Source: Acidobacteriaceae bacterium KBS 83 (GTDB lineage Bacteria > Acidobacteriota > Terriglobia > Terriglobales > Acidobacteriaceae). Taken from it: a stretch of DNA of 64,000 nucleotides. The position numbers were made by a program, and so were the translations under genes. The first letter of the stretch is position 1. Every line of letters starts with the position of its first letter. Below the pieces are notes generated by a model. That model had not been told where the DNA came from. It was given only the letters and a program-made list of their open reading frames with translations, and did no database searches. Shown here one piece after another: positions 17,140 through 25,287 of this stretch. The stretch spans positions 248,001-312,000 of the forward strand of contig KB906737.1 of NCBI GenBank assembly GCA_000381585.1, given 5' to 3'.

Positions 17140-18207
17140 TTACTGCAATGTGTTCAGATACGCTGTGATTTCGCGCACCTGGTCTGGCGTCAGATGCATC
17201 GAGGGCATTAGCGAGCCCGGTTTGATCGAATCCGGATCTTCAATCCAGCGCTCGAGGTTCTCGGTCGTGTTATCAGCGGCACCGGAAGCAAGTGTCTTTC
17301 TGCTCGCAAAGTGCGTCAGGTCCGGCCCGAACTGCCCATGTGCCGCCGTGCCCGCAATGGCATGGCAGTTCATGCACGCCTGCGACTCAAACTCCCGCCG
17401 TCCCGCTGCTGACGCAGGACTCTGCGCACCCGGCTGCTGTTCCTGTTTCACCCATGCGGCAAACTGCTCCGGAGTGTCCACATATACGCGGAGCAGCATC
17501 TTCGCGTGTTCCACACCGCAGAATTGCGCGCATTGTCCCACGTACAAACCCGGCGTATGCGGATCCATCCACAACTCGTTAATACGGTTGGGCACCAGGT
17601 CCACCTTGCCCGCCAGCCGCGGAACCCAGAAGCTGTGGATCACGTCGGCGGACGTAAGCTTCATAAACGTCGGCCGCGGATCTGCATCGGTGCTAACCGG
17701 AATATGCAACTCATTCGCTGTCGTAATGTGCAGTGCCGGGTAGCGGAACTCCCACCAGAACTGGTGCCCGATCGCCGACATCTCCAGTGCGGCAGCCGGC
17801 TTCGGTGCGTCCTGGATCGCAAAAATCATGCGCGCCGTCGCAAGAAACAGCACCACAACAATCAGCACCGGAATGATCGTCCACGACAATTCAATCTGAT
17901 TGCTGCCGAAGATTTGCGGTGGCTCGCTGCCGTCGTCATCCGGCCGCTCTCGGAAGCGCACCGCCGCATACACAATCAGCCCGCCCACCACGACGAAAAT
18001 GCCGCCGGTAACCGCGAGCACAAACAGCGAAAGCTCATAGATCGAGCGAGACGGCGTTGATTCCGGCGAGAAGATGCTCGTGTTGGTATTGCTCGTCAGT
18101 GCGACTGCGCGCTGGGCTCCGGCTGCAGCCAGCGCCACCGCTGCACTCAGCATGCGGCGCGGGCAAAATGGGAAGCATCCCCTTGCACTCGCTCCTGATC
18201 GAGCCAT
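17140..18207 (-). CDS. ctaC: Cytochrome c oxidase subunit II with fused cytochrome c (caa3 type)
   Basis: 355 residues: signal peptide, two helices (about 60-85 and 105-130), a cupredoxin domain with the CuA site CAQFCGVEHAKM, and a C-terminal c-type domain with CMNCH and a Met ligand in LMPSMH. The fused heme makes this a caa3-type oxidase. ATG 18207 is chosen; an in-frame GTG at 18225 would add six residues. The next gene starts divergently at 18235, leaving only 27 bp between the start codons, so promoters must overlap or be embedded in coding sequence. First gene of the operon down to 8256. Confidence 0.93.
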   Translation of the reverse strand: MARSGASARGCFPFCPRRMLSAAVALAAAGAQRAVALTSNTNTSIFSPESTPSRSIYELSLFVLAVTGGIFVVVGGLIVYAAVRFRERPDDDGSEPPQIFGSNQIELSWTIIPVLIVVVLFLATARMIFAIQDAPKPAAALEMSAIGHQFWWEFRYPALHITTANELHIPVSTDADPRPTFMKLTSADVIHSFWVPRLAGKVDLVPNRINELWMDPHTPGLYVGQCAQFCGVEHAKMLLRVYVDTPEQFAAWVKQEQQPGAQSPASAAGRREFESQACMNCHAIAGTAAHGQFGPDLTHFASRKTLASGAADNTTENLERWIEDPDSIKPGSLMPSMHLTPDQVREITAYLNTLQ

Positions 18208-18234
18208 ACCTTCAGCATAACGCACTTGCGCCTG

Positions 18235-19518
18235 ATGACTAAGTCCGATCTCATTCGCCCATCGCCGCGCTCTACGCCACCGCGCGCAAACGTTCGCGCA
18301 CGGTGGAACATCGCATTCCTACTCGGGTTCGGTGTGCTGATCAATTTTTTCGATCGCGTGAATCTCTCTGTTGCACATGATGCGCTGCGCTCTACTTTTC
18401 GCATCGATGAAGTTGCATTCGGCTACCTTGCCGGTGCCTACAACTGGACGTACGCTGCTTGCCAGTTACCCATCGGGGCGCTTTTGGATGCTGTGGGCGT
18501 CGCCGTGGTGGGACGCATCGGATCGTTTGTCTGGGGTATAGCCACACTCGCCGCGGCCGTATCGCCCACCTATGGAACGCTATTCGCGTCGCGCATGCTG
18601 CTGGGTATCGGCGAGTCGCCCATCTTCCCGGCAAACGCCAAAGCGATCGGGCTCTGGTTTCCACCAGAAGAGCGCGGCCTCCCCACTGCCATCTTTGACG
18701 CCGCTGCAAAGTTCTCCACCGCCATCGGCGTTCCCATCATCGGTGTTCTGCTGCTCTACGCCGGCTGGCGGTGGGCGTTTGCAGCCACAGCGCTCACCAG
18801 TTTCCTCTATTTCGCAATCTTCTACTTCGTCTATCGTGATCCGCCTCCCGGCCAGCGGTATGGCGATACCGCTGACGAGCGCCATCCGGCCGTGCCCTTC
18901 CTCTACCTCCTGCGCCAGCGCAAGGTGTACGGCCTCTTCATCGGGTACGGCGCATACAACTATGTCTTCTATCTCCTGCTCACCTGGCTTCCGACATATC
19001 TCGCTGTCACCCTCCATATCAACCTAATGCATTCCTTCCTCTACACAGGTGTGCCCTGGCTCATCGCTACCGCTACAGACCTCATCGGCGGCGGTTGGCT
19101 GGTCGACACCCTCATGCGTCGCGGCTTCTCGTCGACCATCGTGCGCCAGGCAATCCTCATCGCCGGCATGTTGCTGGGCATGGGACTGCTCGGCGCCGTG
19201 CATTCCACCACGCCGGGCACTGCGCTGCTTTGGATCAGCGTGTCCATCGGGGGCCTGGCCGCGGCCGCGCCCGTCAGTTGGTCTCTCCCGGCACTTGTTG
19301 CTCCCCCCGGTGCAGTCGGCCGCGTTGCCGGCATCATGAATCTCTCCAGCCAGATCTCCGCCATCGCTGCACCCGTCATCACCGGTTACCTCTACGGCCA
19401 CACCCGTTCCTTCGCCATCGCCTTCAGCGTGCCCGCCATCTATCTTTTCGCCGGCATCGCCGGCTACATCTTCCTGCTCGGATGCATCGAGCCAATCCCA
19501 GCCCCAACCTTACCCTGA
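18235..19518 (+). CDS. MFS transporter (ACS/sugar-acid type)
   Basis: 427 residues, twelve predicted helices of the major facilitator superfamily. The early INFFDRVNLSVAHDAL and YNWTYAACQLPIGALLDAVG are characteristic of anion:cation symporters that carry hexuronates, glucarate and similar organic acids; the loop 2-3 motif and GIGESPIFPANAKAIGLWFPPEERG support this. Cargo cannot be named more closely. A TTG at 18226 in frame is a less likely start. No nearby catabolic genes hint at the substrate; the next gene in the same direction is a sensor kinase 72 bp downstream. Confidence 0.88.
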   Translation: MTKSDLIRPSPRSTPPRANVRARWNIAFLLGFGVLINFFDRVNLSVAHDALRSTFRIDEVAFGYLAGAYNWTYAACQLPIGALLDAVGVAVVGRIGSFVWGIATLAAAVSPTYGTLFASRMLLGIGESPIFPANAKAIGLWFPPEERGLPTAIFDAAAKFSTAIGVPIIGVLLLYAGWRWAFAATALTSFLYFAIFYFVYRDPPPGQRYGDTADERHPAVPFLYLLRQRKVYGLFIGYGAYNYVFYLLLTWLPTYLAVTLHINLMHSFLYTGVPWLIATATDLIGGGWLVDTLMRRGFSSTIVRQAILIAGMLLGMGLLGAVHSTTPGTALLWISVSIGGLAAAAPVSWSLPALVAPPGAVGRVAGIMNLSSQISAIAAPVITGYLYGHTRSFAIAFSVPAIYLFAGIAGYIFLLGCIEPIPAPTLP

Positions 19519-19590
19519 TTGGGTAGTGCAAGCGGCTGTATCCTTAGTCCAAAAGTCCATGTCTTCATCAGCTTTGGGTTTGTCAACTCA

Positions 19591-22500
19591 ATGATGCGTC
19601 GGTACCTCCGGACCGCCCGCCTGCCCGCACTTGCAGTGCTCGCGGCGTTGCTCTCGCTGGTTTTCGGCGCACCCCCGCTTCACGCGCTCGATCCTGCACA
19701 GTCCCTCCGTCAGTATGGCCAGCAGCTCTGGCAGACCGACAATGGCCTGCCCCAAAACACAGTTCATGCCATCCGCCAGACTCGCGACGGCTACTTGTGG
19801 CTGGCCACCGACGGCGGCCTCGTCCGCTTCGACGGCATCGACTTCACTCTCTTCGACAGGCGCTCCACGCCGCAGTTGCGCAGCAATCTGATCAGCGCGC
19901 TCACCGAGACTGCCGACGGTACGTTGTGGGTAGCGACTGCCGACGGACTGCTCCGGCGCAACCAGGGATCCCTTGAGCTGCTCGGCGCTGCCAATGGCCT
20001 TCCGTCCGGCCCCATCGCAGGCGTCATACCGGCTGGCCCAACCAGCCTGTGGGTCCTCACTCCGGAGGGAGTCGCGTTTGGCGCCGCCGATCGCTTCACC
20101 CTTCTCCATGGCCTCGATGCCCCACTCACCCAACGCGATGGCAGGCCCGTCGCTTCGGGTGCTCCGGACGGCTCTCTCTGGCTGGCTACCGCAAGCAACG
20201 TCGTTCAATTGCGCGATGGCCGCATTGTGACTACGCTGCTCGGTTCTGCGGACCTGATTGCCATCGCGCACGACGGTTCCCCCTGGGTTACCCGCGAAGA
20301 CGCCCTGTTTCATTACCAGAACGGCACGCTGAGCTCTGTTCCGCTCCGCGTGCCGGTATCAGCGAAGCAAAGCGTTCCAGACAACGCCATCCGTGCACTA
20401 TGCACAGGCCGGAACGGCACGGTGTACGTAGCCACGGCCAACACACTCGGCATTCTTTCTCCTACAGGCACATGGACGTGGAAGAGCGCCTCGGATGGTT
20501 TGCCCGCTGGCCGCATCCTCCATCTCTTCGAAGACCGCCAGGGCGCTCTCTGGATGAGCACTCAGGGCGCTGTCGCCCGTTACGCAGACGGCCGGTTCGA
20601 GACTCTGCGCGCCCGCAGCGGCGCCGCGGGCATCGAGGCCTTCTACGAGGATCGCGAGGGCAACCTCTGGCTCGGCACCGATGCCGCCGGCCTGCTCGAG
20701 TTGCGGGAACAGCGCTTCACTACCCTTACCACCGCAGATGGTCTGCCCGGCGATGCAGTCCGCACTCTCCTCGCGGACAAGGGCGACATTTGGGCCGGCA
20801 CCGACGGCAATGGCCTCTCGCACCTCCACGGCACCTCGTGGCAGACACTGACCACGCAGCAGGGCCTCGCCAGTAACACCATCCTCTCGCTGGCCGCCGA
20901 GCGCGACGGCTCGCTCGCAGTCGGTACGCCGGATGGGCTCAACCACCTGGTGAATGGCCGCGCCACCGCCGCACAGCACAGCGATACGCTGCCCGACGAC
21001 TTCGTCCGCTCCGTCCTCTACGATCCCGATGACAATTCATTGTGGATCGGCACCCGCCGGGGCCTCGCCCACCAGAACGCTCACGGCCTCACCTTGTGGA
21101 GCCGCAGGAATGGCCTCGGCAGCGATCTCGTAGGCACACTGGCGCTTGACGTCGCTCACCCCGGTGCGTTGTGGATCGGTACACGCGGCGGTCTCAGCCA
21201 TCTTGAAAAGGGCCGTATCTCAACCCTCGTTACGCGCGACGGGCTCTCCTCCGACGTCATCACCGCGCTCTATCAGGAGTCTTCCAGGGCGCTATGGATT
21301 GGCACCAATGGCGGCGGCCTCAACCTCCTCCGCGACGGACACATCGTCGCCTTTCCTTCCTCATCGACGGGGCTGCCCGAGATCATCCATTCCATCGTCG
21401 AAGATGGCCGCGGCAATCTCTGGCTGGGCGCCCCCACCGGCATCTACCGTGTCTCGCGGCAGCAGCTTGTGGACTTCGCCCGCCATGCGGTCACTCGCGT
21501 CGATGTCTCGGCCTACGGAGTCTCGGACGGCATGCGCATCAATGAGTGCTCCTCTGGCCATCCCGCTGCTGTCCGCACACCGGATGGCACCTTATGGTTC
21601 GCCACTCTGCGGGGCATCAGCGTCACCAACCCGGATCATCAGCGGGAAAATCGCCTGCCACCACCCGTCGTGATTGAAAACGTAACCGTCGATGATCAAC
21701 CTGCGTCTTCTATCGAGCGCATTACCGTGAACCCCAGTCAAACGCGCCTCTCATTGCATTACGCCGGCCTCAGCTTTGTCGCGCCGGCACGTGTGCGTTA
21801 TCGCTACCGGCTGGACGGCTTCGATACCAAGTGGATCGATGCCGGAGCGCGCCGTGTCGCTTACTACACCAACATTCCACCCGGACGCTACACCTTCCAT
21901 GTGCTCGCTTCCAACAACGACAGCGTGTGGAACGAGATCGGCGCCGCCCTGGACATCCGCGTGCTCCCGCATACCTGGCAGACCTGGTGGTTCCGCACGC
22001 TGCTCGGGCTCGCCGTGCTCCTCATCGGGTATCAGATCTACCGAATGCGCGTCCGCAGTGTGGAGTTGCGCTTCGACGCCGTGCTCGCTGAACGCACCCG
22101 GATTGCGCGCGAGATCCACGACACACTTGCTCAGGACATCGTCGGTATCAGCGTGCAGCTTGAGGTCGTCTCCCGACTCCTCGGCACCTCAGTTGATGCC
22201 GCACGCACGCAGCTCGATGGAGCCCGCAGCTTGGTCAAGAGCAGTCTCGCGGAAGCGCGCCGCTCCATCTGGAACCTGCGGTCCACCTCCGCAGGCACGG
22301 ACGATCTGCCCGCGCGAGTGAATCGCGTCGTTACTCAGGCAGCAGCAAACGGACCGGCGAAGGTGCGCTTCCAGGTCCGCGGCACTTACCGCGCTGCTCC
22401 ACCTGCTATCGAAGATCAGCTGCTCCGTGTGTCGCAGGAGGCCGTCAATAACGCCCTCCATCACTCCGGCGGGTCTACCATCGATGTCACGCTCAGTTAC

Positions 22501-22695
22501 GACGCGCGCTCTGTCCAACTTTCGGTTGATGACGACGGTCGCGGCTTCATCCATGATGCGAGAAGCCTCGTCGAGGGCGGCCACTTCGGACTTCAGGGGA
22601 TGCAGGAGCGCGCGGTGGAAATCGGCGGGGTTCTTCGCGTAGACACCCAACCCGCGAAAGGTACGCGCATTTCGCTGCGCATCGATATACCATGA
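19591..22695 (+). CDS. Reg_prop beta-propeller sensor histidine kinase
   Basis: 1034 residues. A signal peptide (VLAALLSLVFGAPPLHA) is followed by some 650 residues of Reg_prop repeats of the form DGLPxDxVRTLLxDxxGxLWxGT, predicted to form one or two periplasmic seven-bladed propellers. A Y_Y_Y domain (YRYRLDGFDTKW), one helix near residue 800, then HisKA_3 with His843 (REIHDTLAQD) and a HATPase with DDDGRGF complete it. It should sense an extracellular ligand, perhaps a polysaccharide fragment, and phosphorylate the regulator encoded next, whose ATG overlaps its stop. No sulfatase or SusCD genes lie nearby. Confidence 0.92.
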   Translation: MMRRYLRTARLPALAVLAALLSLVFGAPPLHALDPAQSLRQYGQQLWQTDNGLPQNTVHAIRQTRDGYLWLATDGGLVRFDGIDFTLFDRRSTPQLRSNLISALTETADGTLWVATADGLLRRNQGSLELLGAANGLPSGPIAGVIPAGPTSLWVLTPEGVAFGAADRFTLLHGLDAPLTQRDGRPVASGAPDGSLWLATASNVVQLRDGRIVTTLLGSADLIAIAHDGSPWVTREDALFHYQNGTLSSVPLRVPVSAKQSVPDNAIRALCTGRNGTVYVATANTLGILSPTGTWTWKSASDGLPAGRILHLFEDRQGALWMSTQGAVARYADGRFETLRARSGAAGIEAFYEDREGNLWLGTDAAGLLELREQRFTTLTTADGLPGDAVRTLLADKGDIWAGTDGNGLSHLHGTSWQTLTTQQGLASNTILSLAAERDGSLAVGTPDGLNHLVNGRATAAQHSDTLPDDFVRSVLYDPDDNSLWIGTRRGLAHQNAHGLTLWSRRNGLGSDLVGTLALDVAHPGALWIGTRGGLSHLEKGRISTLVTRDGLSSDVITALYQESSRALWIGTNGGGLNLLRDGHIVAFPSSSTGLPEIIHSIVEDGRGNLWLGAPTGIYRVSRQQLVDFARHAVTRVDVSAYGVSDGMRINECSSGHPAAVRTPDGTLWFATLRGISVTNPDHQRENRLPPPVVIENVTVDDQPASSIERITVNPSQTRLSLHYAGLSFVAPARVRYRYRLDGFDTKWIDAGARRVAYYTNIPPGRYTFHVLASNNDSVWNEIGAALDIRVLPHTWQTWWFRTLLGLAVLLIGYQIYRMRVRSVELRFDAVLAERTRIAREIHDTLAQDIVGISVQLEVVSRLLGTSVDAARTQLDGARSLVKSSLAEARRSIWNLRSTSAGTDDLPARVNRVVTQAAANGPAKVRFQVRGTYRAAPPAIEDQLLRVSQEAVNNALHHSGGSTIDVTLSYDARSVQLSVDDDGRGFIHDARSLVEGGHFGLQGMQERAVEIGGVLRVDTQPAKGTRISLRIDIP

Positions 22696-23354
22696 GGACG
22701 CTTGAGAGTGCGCTTGTGACCGTCTCTGCCGCCAAACCCGTGCGCCTGCTTGTCGTCGACGACCACCACATCGTCCGGCAGGGCCTCATCGCGTTGCTCA
22801 CGACTGTTCCAGAGATGCAAGTGGTCGCTGAAGCCTCCGATGGACAGCGGGCCCTTGAGCTCTATCGTCAGCATCAGCCAGATGTCACGCTGATGGATTT
22901 GCGCATGAATACGATGAACGGCGTCGAGACCACCCGGGCAATCCGCGCCGAGTTCCCCAACGCGCGCATCATCGTGCTCACGACCTTCGATGGAGATGAG
23001 GACATCTATCGCGCTCTGCAGGCTGGTGCCCGCGGCTACCTCCTGAAGGGGATGGATACCGAAGAGCTGCTCGCGGCGATCCGTACCGTCCACAGTGGAA
23101 AATCCCGTATTCCGGCGCCGGTCGCTGAACGTCTTGCCGAGCGCATGAATACCCCGACGCTCACCGATCGCGAGACTGAGGTTTTGCGTCTCATCGTCGG
23201 CGGCAACAGCAACAAGGAAATTGCGGCAGCCCTCTTTATCTCCGAAGCAACGGTAAAGACCCACATCAACAGCCTGCTCAGCAAGCTCGGAGTCAGCGAT
23301 CGCACGCAGGCCGCCACCACCGCATTGCAGCGAGGCATCGTCCACTTTGACTGA
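22692..23354 (+). CDS. NarL/FixJ-type response regulator
   Basis: 220 residues: receiver domain (acidic pocket DD at 23-24, phospho-acceptor Asp69 in TLMDLRMN) and a C-terminal LuxR-type helix-turn-helix (LTDRETEVLRLIVGG, then ISEATVKTHINSLLSKL). Its ATG overlaps the kinase stop codon (ATGA), so it is the cognate partner. Targets may include the exported protein that follows and the MFS gene upstream; I found no clear operator. Confidence 0.94.
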   Translation: MRTLESALVTVSAAKPVRLLVVDDHHIVRQGLIALLTTVPEMQVVAEASDGQRALELYRQHQPDVTLMDLRMNTMNGVETTRAIRAEFPNARIIVLTTFDGDEDIYRALQAGARGYLLKGMDTEELLAAIRTVHSGKSRIPAPVAERLAERMNTPTLTDRETEVLRLIVGGNSNKEIAAALFISEATVKTHINSLLSKLGVSDRTQAATTALQRGIVHFD

Positions 23355-23898
23355 TTCGAACCGCCGTCGTTTTCTGCTCACGTTCTCCGCGGCGCTCGCT
23401 CTCTCGCTCACGCCCGCCATTCTCCACGCGCAGCCCACGGAAAACTGGCGTGCCGCCACTCCGGATGAGCTGAAATCCATCATCCCCGCGCGCGCGCCCG
23501 TCATATCCGAGCGCATCGAAACCGAGTTCCGAACTGCCTCCGGCGTCACTGACGGCAGCGGCCACTTCATAGCCGGCGTCGTCATGATCACCGCCGGCTA
23601 CTCTGCTGAAGGCAAGTTCTCGCACTACTTTCTGGTCCAGGCGCCCATGCGTGTCGGCACAGTTGACTTCTCTCCCGGAGACTACGTCTTCGGCTGGACC
23701 CGCTCCCAGGACGCGCTCAAGGTCAGCTTCTATCAGGCCGCCACCGGCAAAGAAGTCGGTCAGGTCGATGCTGTGCGTAACCCTTCGATCACCCGAGTGG
23801 AAAGTTTCCGCATCTGGCCGCCCCACGGTGCCGCCACCGAGCCACATTCCGTCATCCAGATCGGCCGCTTTTCGTTCCCCTATTTGCTCACCAAATAA
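23347..23898 (+). CDS. Exported protein of unknown function, third gene of the two-component operon
   Basis: 183 residues. It begins with a TTG overlapping the end of the regulator gene and carries a Tat-like signal (NRRRFLLTFSAALALSL, cleaved near HAQ). The mature part is beta-rich (IAGVVMITAGYSAEGKFSHYFLVQ, then VDFSPGDYVFGW) and ends in VIQIGRFSFPYLLTK. I do not recognise a named family. The tight coupling to the kinase and regulator suggests an accessory or output role in the same signalling. The last 19 bp overlap the convergent hydrolase gene. Confidence 0.75.
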   Translation: MTDSNRRRFLLTFSAALALSLTPAILHAQPTENWRAATPDELKSIIPARAPVISERIETEFRTASGVTDGSGHFIAGVVMITAGYSAEGKFSHYFLVQAPMRVGTVDFSPGDYVFGWTRSQDALKVSFYQAATGKEVGQVDAVRNPSITRVESFRIWPPHGAATEPHSVIQIGRFSFPYLLTK

Positions 23899-25154
23899 CG
23901 CCGAGCTTTGGCGTCCGTCGCCGCCCTTAGCCCTTTGACCCGCTGAAGAGGCACAGGATCTACCGCCTCATCGAACATCTCTGACATGAAATACACCAAT
24001 CGAACCTTCTCACGGAAGGGAGCCTGCGGAACCAGAACCGAGTGATCGATCCACGGTGAAATGATCACCTTCACTTTTCCGTTATGTGCGGCTTCCGCTC
24101 TTGTCCACTCCGCCTCCTCGGTTGGGATTCGTCGATCTCCGTAGCCGTGCACAACATAAAGTGAGCCCCGGAGTTGGCTGATCTTCCCTATCGGCGAAAT
24201 GTAATCCAATTCTGCTCGATTGCGCTCCAGCACCGCGTGATAGCGCGCACGCATTGCCTGCGTTCTTACGTTCAGCAGATCATCCAGCAATACGCGTTGG
24301 CTTGCCGTCAGCGCGCGCACCGCAGGCACTTCCAAGGAACCTCCCTGAGCCAAAGTGGCTCGCAGGGCATTCGTAAACGGGCCAATGTCCTCGCGCGGAA
24401 CCAACTCATCTAGGTACTGCAGTGCTATGAGAGTTAGCGCGTTCGGAGTAGGAGTTTCCGAATATCGCTGCGAATCCGGTCTTCTAACGTCCTCACGTAG
24501 ATAAAATAGTCCCACCCGCGCAATGCTGTTATAGCCAGAGATGCAGAGCGTTGCCTTTACGTAGTCGGCGAAATCCGGATTGGCGGCCGCGGAAACTACC
24601 AGACCGCCGGAAAAACTGATGCCGACCACAGAGACCTTCTGACCTGAACTTATCGCGCTCCAGCGAATCGCATCATCCACGTCTCCCACCGCCGCCCGAT
24701 CGATCCGAAGCATCTTTTCAGACTTTATTTCCGGCATCACCACTTTCAAGCCGCTTTGAGACAGGCGGTGAGCGAACGCATTCAACAGACCGTCCCGAAT
24801 ACCATTTCCTGCAAAACCATGCACCAGGACAATGACCGGAGCATTGGGCGAGTCTTTTGGTGCAATAACCCTAAGCTCTAGAGGCCCGCCCCGACCTTGG
24901 ATCCAGAGATCACTCGTAACAATCGAGTGGCGGAAGGCCCTTGAGTAAGCACGAATGATGAGGGGCGGCGTCGCATAGGTCATCCCATACATAAATGTTG
25001 CCGCGCGCAGCACCCTGAATCCCCAGTTGAAGGCAAGAGCCAGTCCAACGGCGAGCAAAATTGCAGATAGTGAGTACGTTGTGACTCGGACTGGCCGGAG
25101 ACCACTTAGCTTGTTTTCTTTAACTTCGTCGACTGCGCTTAAGCTAGACGTCAA
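23880..25154 (-). CDS. Membrane-anchored alpha/beta hydrolase-like protein
   Basis: 424 residues with one N-terminal helix (about 28-45) and an alpha/beta-hydrolase fold: oxyanion strand VIVLVHGFAGNG (107-118), nucleophile elbow GISFSGG (178-184), a late Asp in the VHGYGDRRIP loop and a His in WIDHSVL. The elbow departs from GxSxG at the final glycine (GISFS), so Ser180 as nucleophile is probable but not certain. The TTG start is supported by AAGGTGG seven bases upstream. Convergent with, and overlapping by 19 bp, the exported protein gene. Substrate unknown; prolyl-oligopeptidase/esterase-like is the best general label. Confidence 0.75.
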   Translation of the reverse strand: MTSSLSAVDEVKENKLSGLRPVRVTTYSLSAILLAVGLALAFNWGFRVLRAATFMYGMTYATPPLIIRAYSRAFRHSIVTSDLWIQGRGGPLELRVIAPKDSPNAPVIVLVHGFAGNGIRDGLLNAFAHRLSQSGLKVVMPEIKSEKMLRIDRAAVGDVDDAIRWSAISSGQKVSVVGISFSGGLVVSAAANPDFADYVKATLCISGYNSIARVGLFYLREDVRRPDSQRYSETPTPNALTLIALQYLDELVPREDIGPFTNALRATLAQGGSLEVPAVRALTASQRVLLDDLLNVRTQAMRARYHAVLERNRAELDYISPIGKISQLRGSLYVVHGYGDRRIPTEEAEWTRAEAAHNGKVKVIISPWIDHSVLVPQAPFREKVRLVYFMSEMFDEAVDPVPLQRVKGLRAATDAKARRYLVSK

Positions 25155-25287
25155 GCAGTTACCACCTTGGACGAGATATACCTGGGCCCGAGATAGAAAC
25201 CGGAGATTCCTTTTAGCGCCTTCTAGCCTTGAAATTGAAAAAGTTTCTCGACTTTCCTTATGTCGACAAATCGCGTCTGAACAACAA

